A stretch of DNA of 64,000 nucleotides from Bordetella genomosp. 5 (GCF_002261475.1 NZ_NEVN01000009.1:372001-436000), one strand, 5' to 3'. Counted from the stretch's first letter, positions 26,172-36,479 are shown. Translations and numbers: made by a program. The notes: generated from the sequence alone by a model not told the origin.

Positions 26172-26185
26172 GTCTAGACATTTAG
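26172..26185 (+). promoter_or_regulatory. HutC-type operator before the second phnM unit
   Basis: GTCTAGAC at 26172-26179 fits the HutC consensus GTMTAKAC exactly and is palindromic. The extended TCTAGACATTTAG (26173-26185) matches the phnG site at 12 of 13 positions. TGTAAT at 26187-26192 is a possible -10 element directly beside it, 24 bases before the ATG at 26216. Confidence 0.65.
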
Positions 26186-26215
26186 CTGTAATGTGGCTTC
26201 GGTAAGGTACGCCGC

Positions 26216-27415
26216 ATGAATCCTTCTTCTGCTCCAGCCCCCCTGCTGGCCGGCATCACCGGCAAGCGCATCCTGACGCCCTCCGGGCCCGGCGTCGCCA
26301 GCCTGCGCTTTCATGGCGGGCTCATCGACGACGCGGGTGGCCCCGCGCGGCGCCACGGCCAATGGCTGGACGCAGGCGACCTGCTGGTGCTGCCCGGCAT
26401 CGTGGACCTGCACGGCGACGCCTTCGAACGCGCCGTCATGCCCCGGCCCGGTGTCGCGTTCCCGTACAACAACGCGCTGCTCGACGTCGACCGCCAGCTG
26501 CTCTCCAACGGCATCACCACCGAGTTTCATGGCGTGACGCTGTCGTGGGAAGGCGGGCTGCGCGGCGAGCCGTACGCCGAACACATGTTCGGCGCGCTCG
26601 ACACGCTGCGCGACGAGCTGGCCGCACGGCACTATGTGCATCTGCGCTTCGAAACCCACCATCTCGATGGCGTGGCGCTCGCACAGGACTGGATCCGCGC
26701 GGGCCGCGTGCGTTTTCTTGCGCTCAACGATCATCTGCCCGGCATGGCGCGCCGGCTGGGCGACGACCGCAAGCTGCTGCAGTATGCGGATCGCGCCGAG
26801 TGCGATCTCGACACCTTCCGCGAGCGCATCCGCCAGGCCATGAGCGGCGCCGACCGCGTGGCGAGCGCCATGCGGGATCTGGTGCGCAGCGCGCACGAGG
26901 CCGGCCTGAAGGTCGCCTCTCACGACGACCCCGACGCAAGCACCCGCCGCTACTACCACGGCCTGGGCTGCGAAGTCGCGGAGTTTCCGCTCACGCCCGA
27001 AGCCGCCCGCGTCGCGCGGGACCTGGGCAACTCGGTGATCTTCGGCGCGCCCAACGTGGTGCGCGGCAAGAGCCACACCGGCGCCCCCGGCGCGACCGAC
27101 ATGGTGCGTGCCGGCCTGTGCGATGTCCTGACCTCCGATTACTACTACCCCGCACCGCTGCTCGCCGCGCTGAAGCTGGCCGACACCGGTGTGCTGCCCC
27201 TGGTCGACGCCTGGGCCCTCGTGTCGGCCAACCCGGCGCGCGCCGCCGGCCTGCGCGACCGCGGCAGCCTCACGCCGGGCCGCATCGCCGACCTGATCGT
27301 GGTCGACGACAGCGTGCCGGGCATGCCCCGCGTCTGCGCGGCCGTGGTCGGCGGTGCGCTGCGCTATGCCACGCGCCAATTCGAGGCCGAGCGCGCCGCC
27401 GCGTTGGCCGCCTGA
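26216..27415 (+). CDS. PhnM-like amidohydrolase, second copy
   Basis: This 399-residue protein is a paralogue of PhnM. It shares metal-binding DLHGDAFERAVMPRPGV near residue 63, GITTEFHGVTLSWEGGLRG, LALNDHLPGMARR near 175, VASHDDPDASTRRYYHGLG near 235 and FGAPNVVRGKSHTG near 278. Identity to the copy at 19322 looks moderate by eye. It is the first gene of a plus-strand unit with DUF1045 and phnN and starts next to a HutC-type operator. It may act on a related triphosphate or be redundant. Confidence 0.88.
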   Translation: MNPSSAPAPLLAGITGKRILTPSGPGVASLRFHGGLIDDAGGPARRHGQWLDAGDLLVLPGIVDLHGDAFERAVMPRPGVAFPYNNALLDVDRQLLSNGITTEFHGVTLSWEGGLRGEPYAEHMFGALDTLRDELAARHYVHLRFETHHLDGVALAQDWIRAGRVRFLALNDHLPGMARRLGDDRKLLQYADRAECDLDTFRERIRQAMSGADRVASAMRDLVRSAHEAGLKVASHDDPDASTRRYYHGLGCEVAEFPLTPEAARVARDLGNSVIFGAPNVVRGKSHTGAPGATDMVRAGLCDVLTSDYYYPAPLLAALKLADTGVLPLVDAWALVSANPARAAGLRDRGSLTPGRIADLIVVDDSVPGMPRVCAAVVGGALRYATRQFEAERAAALAA

Positions 27416-27418
27416 ATC

Positions 27419-28147
27419 ATGCCCCCTCCCCTCGCCCATCGCTACGCGGTCTACCTCGCGCCCGAGGGCGCGTGGTGGGACCACGGCAGCGCCTGGCTGG
27501 GCCGCTGCGCGCAGACCGGCGCCGCCCTGCCTTCCGAGGCGCCGGCCGACTGGACAAGCGCACCCCGCCTGTACGGCCTGCATGCCACGCTCAAGGCGCC
27601 GCTGCGGCTGGCCGATGGCGCCGACGCCACCGAACTCGACGCCGCGCTGCGCGCGCTGGCCCGCCGCCACGCGCCCTTCCAGGTGCGGCTGGCGCTGCGC
27701 CGGCTGCGCGGATTTCTGGCCTGGTGCATCGCCGCCGACGACGACACCGGCCGTCGCGCGATGCAGGCCCTCGCCGACGATGCCGTCGCCTTTCTCGACC
27801 CGTTGCGCGCCCCCGCCACCGAGGCCGAGCTGGCAAGGCGCCGTCCCGAACAGTTGTCCGACGCCGAACGCGCGATGCTGATGCGCTGGGGCTACCCCTA
27901 CGCGTTCGACACCTACCGCTTTCACATCACGCTAAGCGGCATGCTGGCGGAACCCGCGCTGCATGCCGCCGAAGCGGCGCTGACCACGCTCAGTGCGCCG
28001 CTGGCGGCCGAGCCGATGCCGGCCAGCGCCGTCAGCCTGTATGTGCAGCCCGAGCCCGGCGCCGACTTCCTGATCGCCCGCCACTACGGCTTCGATGGCA
28101 GCGTGCGCGATGGCGCGGGCGCTGCCTGGCTGCCCGTTCGATCATGA
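27419..28147 (+). CDS. DUF1045 phosphonate-locus protein, 2H phosphoesterase fold
   Basis: This 242-residue protein has the two H-x-T motifs of 2H phosphoesterases, GLHATLKAPLRL near residue 58 and RFHITLSGML near 172, and starts YAVYLAPEGAWWDHGSAWLGR as phosphonate-operon DUF1045 proteins do. 2H enzymes hydrolyse cyclic phosphodiesters. Its gene starts three bases after the PhnM paralogue and overlaps phnN, which handles ribose bisphosphate. No phnP is visible in the window, so hydrolysis of the cyclic ribosyl phosphate is a reasonable inferred role. Confidence 0.8.
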   Translation: MPPPLAHRYAVYLAPEGAWWDHGSAWLGRCAQTGAALPSEAPADWTSAPRLYGLHATLKAPLRLADGADATELDAALRALARRHAPFQVRLALRRLRGFLAWCIAADDDTGRRAMQALADDAVAFLDPLRAPATEAELARRRPEQLSDAERAMLMRWGYPYAFDTYRFHITLSGMLAEPALHAAEAALTTLSAPLAAEPMPASAVSLYVQPEPGADFLIARHYGFDGSVRDGAGAAWLPVRS

Positions 28148-28704
28148 ACGGTCACGGCCTGGTGTACCTCATGGGGCCGTCGGGCAGCGGCAAGGACACG
28201 GTGCTGCGCCTGTTGCGCGAGCGCCAGCCCGCGCACCGCCCGCTGCTCGTCGCGCATCGCTACATCACCCGACCCGGCGGCGCCGACGAAGCGTCGCTGC
28301 ACCTGCCGCCCGATGAATTCGACCGCCGCGCGGGCCTGGGCTGCTTCGCGCTGCATTGGCACAGCCATGGCCTGCGCTACGGCATCGGCGTCGAAATCGA
28401 TACCTGGCTCGCCATCGGCGCCACGGTGGTGATCAACGGCTCGCGCGCCCATCTGGCCCAGGCGCATGCGCGCTATCCGGGCCTGACGGCGGTCAGTCTG
28501 CAGGTGGACGCCGCGGTGCTGCGCGCGCGGCTGGTCGGCCGGGGCCGCGAAGACGCGACCCAGATCGCCGAGCGTCTGGCGCGCGCCAGCGCTGACTACC
28601 CCATTCCCGCGGGCTGCCGCCACGTGGTGATCCTCAACAACAGCGTGCCACAGCATGCGGCCGATGCCCTGCTGCGCGCGCTCGAATCCGATTGCGCCGA
28701 ATAA
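28144..28704 (+). CDS. phnN: Ribose 1,5-bisphosphate phosphokinase (PhnN)
   Basis: This 186-residue P-loop kinase of the guanylate-kinase fold has Walker A LMGPSGSGKDTVLRLLRERQ at residues 9-28, RYITRPGGADEASLHL near 40 and HWHSHGLRYGIGVEID near 77. PhnN phosphorylates ribose 1,5-bisphosphate to PRPP, returning the ribose of the C-P lyase pathway to metabolism. The ATG overlaps the DUF1045 stop by four bases. Confidence 0.93.
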   Translation: MNGHGLVYLMGPSGSGKDTVLRLLRERQPAHRPLLVAHRYITRPGGADEASLHLPPDEFDRRAGLGCFALHWHSHGLRYGIGVEIDTWLAIGATVVINGSRAHLAQAHARYPGLTAVSLQVDAAVLRARLVGRGREDATQIAERLARASADYPIPAGCRHVVILNNSVPQHAADALLRALESDCAE

Positions 28705-28745
28705 AAAAAGTGGCGCCCCGGCCTGGTCTGCAGGCGGGACGCCAC
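28703..28745 (-). terminator. Intrinsic terminator for phnCDE
   Basis: GTGGCG at 28710-28715 pairs with CGCCAC at 28740-28745, extended by a neighbouring CCC/GGG match. Seven A at 28703-28709 give a U tract for minus-strand transcription coming from phnE (stop 28832). The A run overlaps the phnN stop codon, so the two convergent units end tightly together. Confidence 0.75.
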
Positions 28746-28831
28746 GTGAGGGGCCGGGCCCGGTGTCGGGCACGGCAATGATTCGGAAGCGCCATTCTGA
28801 GGCCGGCGCATGACAATACGATGTCGGCGGC

Positions 28832-29629
28832 TCAGATCAGCATGGCGCGGATGCGGGCCGAGACGATGTCGATGAACGCCACGAACGCGATGATGATGAT
28901 CATGATCGCGCAGGTCTCGGCGTAGCGGAAACTACGGATGATTTCCCAGAGCAGGGTGCCGATACCGCCGGCGCCCACGATCCCCACGACGGAGGCCGAC
29001 CGCACGTTGGACTCGAAGCGATAGAGCGAGAGCGAAATCCAGAGCGGCAGCACCTGCGGGATCACGCCATAGACGATCTCCTCGACGGCATTGGCGCCGG
29101 TGGCGCGCACGCCCTCGACCGGCCGCGGGTCGATGGCCTCGACGGCCTCGGAGAACAGCTTGGCCAGCACGCCCGTGGTGTGCACCCACAGCGCGAGCAC
29201 GCCGGCGAACGGCCCCAGGCCGACCGCCACGATGAACAGCATGGCGAACACCATCTCGTTGATGGCGCGGCACGCGTCCATCAGCCGGCGCATCGGCTGG
29301 TAGATCCAGACCGGTGCGATGTTCGACGAGCACAGCAGCGCCAGCGGCACCGCGCACACGACGGCAAGAAAGGTGCCCCACACCGCGATCTGCACCGTCA
29401 CGATCATCTCGTCGAGGTACATGCGCCAGTCGCGGAAGTCGGGCGGGAAGAAGTCGGACGCGAACTGCGCCATATTGCCGGAGTCGCGCAACAGGTCCAG
29501 CGGACGCATGTCCGCGCCATTCCAGGAGCCGATCAACAGGGCCATCAGGACGGCCCAGCCGAGCATCATGGGAAGCGAGGAACGAGGGCCCGTGGGCAGG
29601 GAGACGGTGCTGGAAGCAGCCAGGGACAT
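28832..29629 (-). CDS. phnE: Phosphonate ABC transporter permease PhnE
   Basis: This 265-residue inner-membrane permease has about six helices. [25 protein letters not shown] near residue 120 and [26 protein letters not shown] near 150 form the PhnE coupling segment, and [20 protein letters not shown] near 215 is a strong family signature. It completes the PhnCDE importer. It starts 64 bp after phnD. Confidence 0.94.
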   Translation of the reverse strand: MSLAASSTVSLPTGPRSSLPMMLGWAVLMALLIGSWNGADMRPLDLLRDSGNMAQFASDFFPPDFRDWRMYLDEMIVTVQIAVWGTFLAVVCAVPLALLCSSNIAPVWIYQPMRRLMDACRAINEMVFAMLFIVAVGLGPFAGVLALWVHTTGVLAKLFSEAVEAIDPRPVEGVRATGANAVEEIVYGVIPQVLPLWISLSLYRFESNVRSASVVGIVGAGGIGTLLWEIIRSFRYAETCAIMIIIIAFVAFIDIVSARIRAMLI

Positions 29630-29693
29630 GAGGAAGATCCGGTAAAGGTGGCGAGGGCGCGGACGCGGCGGTCGCCGCGTCCGCCCGTGCCGC

Positions 29694-30680
29694 TTATTGC
29701 TTGGCGGTGGGGGCCTGCTTCTCGAGCGCGGCCAGCTTCTGGTCCAGGTCGGCGATGCGCTTGGACTTTTCGCCGGCGTTCATCGCGGTGTCGGCCTCGA
29801 CGCGCGCCTTTTCCTTGGCGTATTCCAGTTGGCGGATCGGCACGAGCTGGCCGTTGTCCGAGGCGCGGAAGCCCTTGTAGGTCAGGCCCTTGAGCACGGC
29901 GAGCTCGTGCTCGGCATTGGCGCCCTTGCCGTAGTTCACGAAGAAGTCGCGCAGCTTGGTCTTCACGTCCGCCGGCAGGTCGGTGCGATACACCATCGGG
30001 TCGGCCGGGATCAGCGGCGACTTCCAGATCACCTTGACCTGATCCTGCGGATTCTTGCCCGTGCTGATGCGATAGCGTTCGAGCGCTTCGGTGTTGTTGA
30101 CCGCCACGTCGACCTGGCCGTTGATGACCGACAGGAGGTTGGTCTCGTGGTTGCTGACGCGCACGTTCTTGAACAGCGTCTTGGGATCGACCTTGTTGGC
30201 GGCCCACAGGTAGTAGCCCGGCACCAGCGTGCCCGACGTGGAGTTGGGGTCGCCGGCGCCGTAGCTCAGGGTCTTGCCCTGCTTGATGACGTCTTCGACG
30301 CTGTTGATCGGGCTGGACTTGTTCACCAGCAGCACCGACCAGTAGCCCGGGTTGCCGTCCTTGTCGATCACGGACGCGAAGACCTCGCCCTGGGCCCGGT
30401 CGACGGCCTCCATGGCCGACTTGTTGCCGTACCAGGCGACCTGCACCTTGTTGAAGCGCATGCCTTCGATGATGCCGGCGTAGTCGGAGGCGAAGAACGG
30501 CTTGACCTCGACGCCGAGCGCCTTGCTCAGATCGTCGACCAGCGGCTGCCAGGCCGACTTGAGGTTGCTCGACGATTCGGTGGAAATGATGCCGAAGTTC
30601 AGCGTCTTGAGATCCTGCGCGTGGGCGCCGGCGGACAGGGCGGCCGAGGCCAGCAGGAAGCAGAAGGTTCTGCGCAGCAT
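29694..30680 (-). CDS. phnD: Phosphonate ABC transporter periplasmic binding protein PhnD
   Basis: This 328-residue protein has a signal peptide ([21 protein letters not shown], cleavage after AHA). Domain landmarks are [48 protein letters not shown]-type sequence near residue 62, and [17 protein letters not shown] near 140. This is the PhnD pattern for binding alkyl phosphonates in the periplasm. The C-terminal 60 residues are rich in Lys, Glu and Ala and probably helical. Start ATG 30680 begins at the signal peptide. Confidence 0.95.
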   Translation of the reverse strand: MLRRTFCFLLASAALSAGAHAQDLKTLNFGIISTESSSNLKSAWQPLVDDLSKALGVEVKPFFASDYAGIIEGMRFNKVQVAWYGNKSAMEAVDRAQGEVFASVIDKDGNPGYWSVLLVNKSSPINSVEDVIKQGKTLSYGAGDPNSTSGTLVPGYYLWAANKVDPKTLFKNVRVSNHETNLLSVINGQVDVAVNNTEALERYRISTGKNPQDQVKVIWKSPLIPADPMVYRTDLPADVKTKLRDFFVNYGKGANAEHELAVLKGLTYKGFRASDNGQLVPIRQLEYAKEKARVEADTAMNAGEKSKRIADLDQKLAALEKQAPTAKQ

Positions 30681-30735
30681 GAAGAGGCTCCGTAGGTAAG
30701 CCAGGGTGGGGAAATCGGTCGGGGTCGCGCGGCGT

Positions 30736-31563
30736 TCAGGCCAGGGCCAGCGCGGGCTCCAGCAGCGGCGCGCGCGCACCGTTGGCGGCGGGCAGCAGCT
30801 CGCCCAGATCGGCGCCGTAAAGGTCTTGCAGCATGGCCGGCGTGAGCTCGCGCGCCGGGCCGTCGTACACCACGCGGCCATGGCGCAGGGCCACCACGCG
30901 CGGGCAATAACGCAGCGCCACATCGACCTGATGCAGCGACACCACCACGGCCACGCCGCGGTCGCGATTGATCTGAGCCAGCGTGTCCATGACGCGGCGC
31001 GACGACTCGGGATCGAGCGAGGCGATGGGCTCGTCGGCCAGGATCACGCGTGCGTTCTGCACCAGGGTGCGGGCGATGGCCGCGCGCTGCTGCTGACCGC
31101 CCGACAGCGTCGAGGCGCGTTGCCAGGCGTGCTCGCCGATGCCGACCTGCGCCAGCGCCACGCAGCCGGCCGCGATCTCGTCGCGGCGGAACACGCGCAG
31201 CAGGCTGCGCCACAGCGGCACGCGCGGCAGCATGCCGGTCAGCACATTGGTGATCACCGGCAGGCGGCCCACCAGATTGAACTGTTGAAAGACAAAGCCG
31301 ATGCCGGCGCGCGCGCCGCGCACGCCGCGGCTGATGCGGCCGTTGTGCTGGATCAGGCAGCCGTTGACCGTCACGCGGCCCGCGCCCGCATCGCCCGCGA
31401 CGAAGCCGGCGAGATGCCGCAGCAACGTCGACTTGCCCGAGCCGGACGCGCCGAGCAGCGCCACCATCTCGCCTTCGGCGATCTTCAGATCGACGCGCTG
31501 GAGGGCCGGCTTGCCGGCGAAGGTTTTGGACAGCCCTTCGACTTCGATCGCGTAGTTCGGCAT
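30736..31563 (-). CDS. phnC: Phosphonate ABC transporter ATPase PhnC
   Basis: This 275-residue ATPase has Walker [18 protein letters not shown] near residue 37, the PhnC-type [21 protein letters not shown] near 88, signature [15 protein letters not shown], Walker [17 protein letters not shown] and switch [14 protein letters not shown]. The ATG at 31563 has AGGGGG six bases upstream; a longer frame to 31641 lacks this support. It leads the phnCDE operon. Confidence 0.94.
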   Translation of the reverse strand: MPNYAIEVEGLSKTFAGKPALQRVDLKIAEGEMVALLGASGSGKSTLLRHLAGFVAGDAGAGRVTVNGCLIQHNGRISRGVRGARAGIGFVFQQFNLVGRLPVITNVLTGMLPRVPLWRSLLRVFRRDEIAAGCVALAQVGIGEHAWQRASTLSGGQQQRAAIARTLVQNARVILADEPIASLDPESSRRVMDTLAQINRDRGVAVVVSLHQVDVALRYCPRVVALRHGRVVYDGPARELTPAMLQDLYGADLGELLPAANGARAPLLEPALALA

Positions 31564-31652
31564 GACGCCCCCTTGGTTGTTTGTTGACGGAGGGGATTTT
31601 GTCGATCGGGGGTGACCGCCTGATGACGTGCGCCGTCCCATTTGTCGAAAAA

Positions 31653-31670
31653 ATGACAGGGCCGGATCAG
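31653..31670 (-). promoter_or_regulatory. Possible Pho box upstream of phnC
   Basis: On the minus strand CTGATCC (31670-31664) and CTGTCAT (31659-31653) form 7-bp direct repeats 11 bp apart. The second is a perfect PhoB half-site and the first matches at only three leading positions. It lies about 90 bp before phnC, a suitable place for phosphate-starvation control. The match is weak overall. Confidence 0.35.
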
Positions 31671-31777
31671 GTCTTGAAACCTGAGCGTCACAATCGGCGC
31701 AGAGCCACGGCCGGCGCGGTTCTCGGTATAGTCTGGTAAACCCGACTTCCCTCCTCTGCGTACCGGACGTCTACATC

Positions 31778-32176
31778 ATGTTGCATGGTTCCTGCCTGTG
31801 CGGCCGCGTGGCCTACGAAATCAACGGCCCGCTCACCAATGCCCTCAACTGCCATTGCTCGATGTGCCGCAAAAGCCAGGGCGGCGCCTACCGCAGCCGC
31901 GCCACCGTGCAGGTGAGCGATTTCACCTGGACCCGCGGCGAGAGCGATATCACCTGGTACAGCTCGTCGCCGGGCAGCTACCGGGGCTTCTGCGGTGCCT
32001 GCGGCTCGCCGCTGCTGTCGCGCTTCGACGCCACGCCCGAGGTCTACGGCCTGCCCCTCGGCGCACTCGACGACGACCCGGGCGTGCGCCCGGCGTGCCA
32101 CGTACATGTGGCCGACAAGGCCCCCTGGCACGAGATCACCGACACCCTGCCGCAGCATCCGGGCCCGCTGCCCTGA
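31778..32176 (+). CDS. GFA/CENP-V-fold zinc protein, second copy
   Basis: This 132-residue protein has GSCLCGRVAYEING at the N-terminus, NCHCSMCRKSQGGAYRSRA near residue 24 and GFCGACGSPLLSRF near 71, the cysteine pattern of the GFA zinc fold. Its reaction is unknown, as for most members. It is divergent from phnC, with 214 bp between, and stands alone. It differs clearly from the copy at 4464. Confidence 0.88.
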   Translation: MLHGSCLCGRVAYEINGPLTNALNCHCSMCRKSQGGAYRSRATVQVSDFTWTRGESDITWYSSSPGSYRGFCGACGSPLLSRFDATPEVYGLPLGALDDDPGVRPACHVHVADKAPWHEITDTLPQHPGPLP

Positions 32177-32668
32177 CACGGCCCCGCCCTGGTTCGCACC
32201 GGCCGCCCGCGTCGTGGCGGCCCGCCTGTGGCCTCGATGCCACGGTCGCGGCGGCCTGCTCGCGGCAGATTCCCGGGCATCTGGCTAAAACGTGGTATCC
32301 GCGCTACAATAAGTCGTTGATTTTCCGCAGGAAGCCTGCATTTGCGCTGCTTACCCGGTCCGTGTCACTGCACGATCCCCGAGGCGCCCCTGCCGGCTCG
32401 ACGACCCGGATGCCCTGCGACGGACCGCTCCGACGTTCTGCATCCACCGCTTCTTCCAACGGTTTGGCCGTTGCGACCTAGCCGCGCCACCTGGCGCACA
32501 TTGCCCCAGCGGCGAGTACCCGCCCCCTCCCTGGTCCCAGCCAGGCGTCATGGCCCGTACCCGAGTCAGTATCCGGCGTTCGCGTCCGGTCTCAATCTGT
32601 CCCCCGTCTGGGAACGCCCCGCAGCGCTTGTGGTTGCCACCGCCGCGCTCGACAAGGAGATATAAAAG
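32177..32668. other. Intergenic region and long leader before the infA paralogue
   Basis: These 492 bases contain a probable promoter at 32282-32310. If it is used, about 350 bases of untranslated leader precede infA. A Pro/Arg-rich frame at 32342-32665 has no ribosome site or domain and is treated as noncoding. No terminator or riboswitch class was recognised. Confidence 0.5.
32282..32310 (+). promoter_or_regulatory. Predicted sigma-70 promoter for the infA paralogue
   Basis: TGGCTA at 32282-32287 serves as a weak -35, followed by a 17-bp spacer and TACAAT at 32305-32310 as a good -10 (five of six consensus bases). The region is locally more AT-rich than its surroundings. Confidence 0.5.
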
Positions 32669-32935
32669 ATGGCGAAAGAAGAACTCATCGAACTGAACGG
32701 TATCGTGGACGAAGTGCTGCCCGACAGCCGCTACCGCGTGACGCTGGACAATGGCGTCGAAGTGGGCGCATACGCCTCCGGCCGCATCCGCAAGCACCGT
32801 ATCCGCATCCTGGCGGGCGATCGCGTGACCCTCGAAATGTCGCCCTACGACCTGACCAAGGGCCGGATCAATTTCCGCCACAAAGACGAGCGTAGCGGTC
32901 CCCCGCCCACGTCGCGTCCGCAGTTCCGCCGCTAA
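32669..32935 (+). CDS. infA: Translation initiation factor IF-1, extended paralogue
   Basis: This is an 88-residue S1/OB-fold protein starting [20 protein letters not shown], with [20 protein letters not shown] near residue 38 and [18 protein letters not shown] near 57. This is the IF-1 sequence pattern. Classic IF-1 is about 72 residues; this copy has a basic/Pro-rich C-terminal tail ([13 protein letters not shown]). Betaproteobacteria often carry such a second infA away from the ribosomal protein operon. AGGAGA lies eight bases before the ATG. Confidence 0.92.
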   Translation: MAKEELIELNGIVDEVLPDSRYRVTLDNGVEVGAYASGRIRKHRIRILAGDRVTLEMSPYDLTKGRINFRHKDERSGPPPTSRPQFRR

Positions 32936-33022
32936 GCAGCGGGAGCGCCCGGGTCGATCCGGCGCTCTGAACCGAAATCCCGGCCCTGTCTTGCCGAACG
33001 GGCGTTTGCCCGTCCGGTTAAG

Positions 33023-33364
33023 ATGCCGGGCATGATGGATCAGGATTTCACCGACGTGACGCAAGACCGGGAGCAGGCGCTGCGCGAACAGCTGCGCCAG
33101 GCCGCCGATCGCCTCACCCGGGCTCGCTACATCTACGATTACGGCGAGAAAAACCTGAATCTCCTGCGCGAGTCGCGCGAGAACTTCATCAACAGCCTGC
33201 GCAACACCGGCCTGAGCTACATCGAAGCCAAAACCAAGTACGACAATTGCCTCGATGACCAGAGCGGGCACCTCAAAGAACTCGGCGTGGAGCTGGATTA
33301 CGCCCAGCGGCTGTACACCCGCGCCTGCGCCGACATGGAAACCGCGGCCGCGGCCGTGTCGTAA
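33023..33364 (+). CDS. Small coiled-coil protein of unknown function
   Basis: This 113-residue soluble protein is rich in Gln, Glu, Arg and Leu. Heptad-like spacing runs from about residue 14 to 75 (REQALREQLRQAADRLTRAR, then NLLRESRENFINSLRNTGLS), and a second helix covers 85-110. I do not recognise a family. In-frame ATG codons at 23, 32 and 35 (33023, 33032, 33035) leave the start open. It lies 87 bp after infA and ends before a strong terminator, so the two may share a transcript. Confidence 0.7.
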   Translation: MPGMMDQDFTDVTQDREQALREQLRQAADRLTRARYIYDYGEKNLNLLRESRENFINSLRNTGLSYIEAKTKYDNCLDDQSGHLKELGVELDYAQRLYTRACADMETAAAAVS

Positions 33365-33399
33365 GCCGGCGCAAACAGCGAATCGCGAGCCATGAAATA

Positions 33400-33438
33400 A
33401 AGCGGGGCCCGTCCGGCATCACCGGACGGGCCCCGCTT
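33400..33438. terminator. Strong 17-bp stem terminator
   Basis: AAGCGGGGCCCGTCCGG at 33400-33416 and its exact complement at 33422-33438 flank the loop CATCA. The short T and A ends make it usable in both directions. It separates the coiled-coil gene (plus) from the glycine-zipper gene (minus). Confidence 0.92.
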
Positions 33439-33465
33439 TGCTTGGGCGGCTATGCCGCCCGGGGA

Positions 33466-33690
33466 TCAGCGCTTGCCGACCTGATCGCCGATCACGCCGC
33501 CCAGGGCGGCGCCGCCGACGGTACCCAGCACACCGCCATTGGTGATCACCGCGCCTGCCACGCCGCCGATGGCGGCGCCGCCGACGGCGCTCTTCTGACG
33601 ATGGCTCATGCCGTCCCAGGAGGAACAACCGGCCATGGTCGCCGCGAGGGTGGCGGCAATGCAGACTTTGGACAAAGTAGCGAGTTTCAT
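33466..33690 (-). CDS. Glycine-zipper 2TM-domain lipoprotein
   Basis: This 74-residue protein has a lipoprotein signal ending TMAGC (lipid Cys about residue 22) followed by SSWDGMSHRQKSAVGGAAIGGVAG and GGVLGTVGGAALGGVIGDQVGKR. The GxxxG/AxxxG spacing is the glycine-zipper 2TM motif found in OsmB-like and SlyB-like envelope lipoproteins. It is probably an envelope stress or packing protein. It is monocistronic, converging on the strong terminator at 33400. Confidence 0.88.
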   Translation of the reverse strand: MKLATLSKVCIAATLAATMAGCSSWDGMSHRQKSAVGGAAIGGVAGAVITNGGVLGTVGGAALGGVIGDQVGKR

Positions 33691-33930
33691 GATGGGCTCC
33701 TTTTGTTGTGCCGGGACCGCGCATCGCCCTTTACGGCCGGACCGTCGCGCGGAGGTGGTGCCCTACCCGCAAGTTTCGGGCCCGCCCTGCGCAAGATGCG
33801 TTGTCTTATTGATTCAGAGCCTTCAGGATCGCAAAAGGATCCGCGTTTTGCTGTGAGGTTTGCCCAATTATTGTGTCCAGCTATAGGAATTGTTCGATCG
33901 GCACACACAATTGTTGCGCCGGACCCGTCC

Positions 33931-34470
33931 CTATTTGACGAGTCGTAACGCGTCGCGGAAGCGCGGGTGCTCGCAGGTGCCCAGCCATTCGAAGATCGCC
34001 ATCTCGGTGGTCACGATATCGGCCCCCGCCGAGCGCGCCCGCCGCAGCGCCGCATGGTGATCCGAGGCGCGGCGGGATCCGGTGGCGTCGGCCACCAGCA
34101 CCGCGTGCCAGCCCTGCTCCGCCAGCCCGATCACGGTCTGCAGCACGCAGACGTGGGCTTCGCAGCCGGCCACCAGGACCGTCTTGCGCGCCGGCGGCAG
34201 CCAGGCTTCGAATCCGGGTTCGCGTACCGCCGAAAAATGCATCTTGTGGAACGCGGCCTGGATCTGGCCCGCGAGCGGTTCGACCGTCGCGCCCAGGGTG
34301 GCGGCGTTGTGCTCGGTCGCCGCGACCGGCACATCCAGCAGCCGCGCGGCCTGCGCCAGCTTGTGCGCGGCGGCGAGCACCGCGTCGCCCCGCTCGATGG
34401 CCGGCATGAGCCGGGCCTGCATGTCGACGATCAACAGGGTGGCCGAGTCGGCCTGCAGCAGCTTGCTCAT
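33931..34470 (-). CDS. Isochorismatase-family hydrolase (YcaC-like)
   Basis: This 179-residue cysteine hydrolase has catalytic Asp in ATLLIVDMQARLMP near residue 16, Lys in FHKMHFSAV near 85, and Cys in VLVAGCEAHVCVLQTV near 114 (the second Cys, in HVCV, is the likely nucleophile). This is the isochorismatase-like triad; YcaC/MJ-like members act on unknown amides. GGAGG lies nine bases before ATG 34470, which fits better than the ATG at 34479 that overlaps it. It is monocistronic. Confidence 0.87.
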   Translation of the reverse strand: MSKLLQADSATLLIVDMQARLMPAIERGDAVLAAAHKLAQAARLLDVPVAATEHNAATLGATVEPLAGQIQAAFHKMHFSAVREPGFEAWLPPARKTVLVAGCEAHVCVLQTVIGLAEQGWHAVLVADATGSRRASDHHAALRRARSAGADIVTTEMAIFEWLGTCEHPRFRDALRLVK

Positions 34471-34547
34471 GACGGACATCCTCCGCAGCGGCCACCGGCG
34501 GGCGGCACATGCCTCAGCGTATACCAGATGCGCCCTCCCCGACCCGC

Positions 34548-34575
34548 GAGGGGCGCCCGGCCAGGGGCGCCCGGC
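34548..34575. repeat. Two 14-bp GC-rich direct repeats
   Basis: GAGGGGCGCCCGGC (34548-34561) and CAGGGGCGCCCGGC (34562-34575) are adjacent and differ at one base; a partial third unit, GAGGGGC, follows. They lie between the isochorismatase-like gene and ettA. No function is evident. Confidence 0.8.
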
Positions 34576-34651
34576 GAGGGGCACCGCTCGCCGCACGCCC
34601 GGCCAGGAGGGGTCCCGCGGCCGCGCCGCGATCACGCACGCGCCGCCCATG

Positions 34652-34676
34652 AAAAAGGCCGGACATGCGTCCGGCC
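34652..34676 (-). terminator. Intrinsic terminator after ettA
   Basis: GGCCGGAC (34657-34664) and GTCCGGCC (34669-34676) form a perfect stem with an ATGC loop. Five A at 34652-34656 supply the minus-strand U tract, 22 bp past the ettA stop. Confidence 0.88.
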
Positions 34677-34698
34677 TTCTCGCCCCATTGCCTGGGGT

Positions 34699-36372
<1,674 letters not shown>

Positions 36373-36479
36373 GGGCTCGTAGAGAGACAGGATGCGAAAC
36401 CCTGGATTGTAGGCCACCTTGGCATGGCCCGGATTTCAGACGGCGGCGCGCCGGTTCTCCGCGCCCGTGAGGGCCTCGC

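Noticed and set aside
32342-32665. A 107-residue frame before infA considered as a gene.
   Set aside because: It has no ribosome site, family resemblance or codon preference like neighbours; it is better explained as leader sequence.
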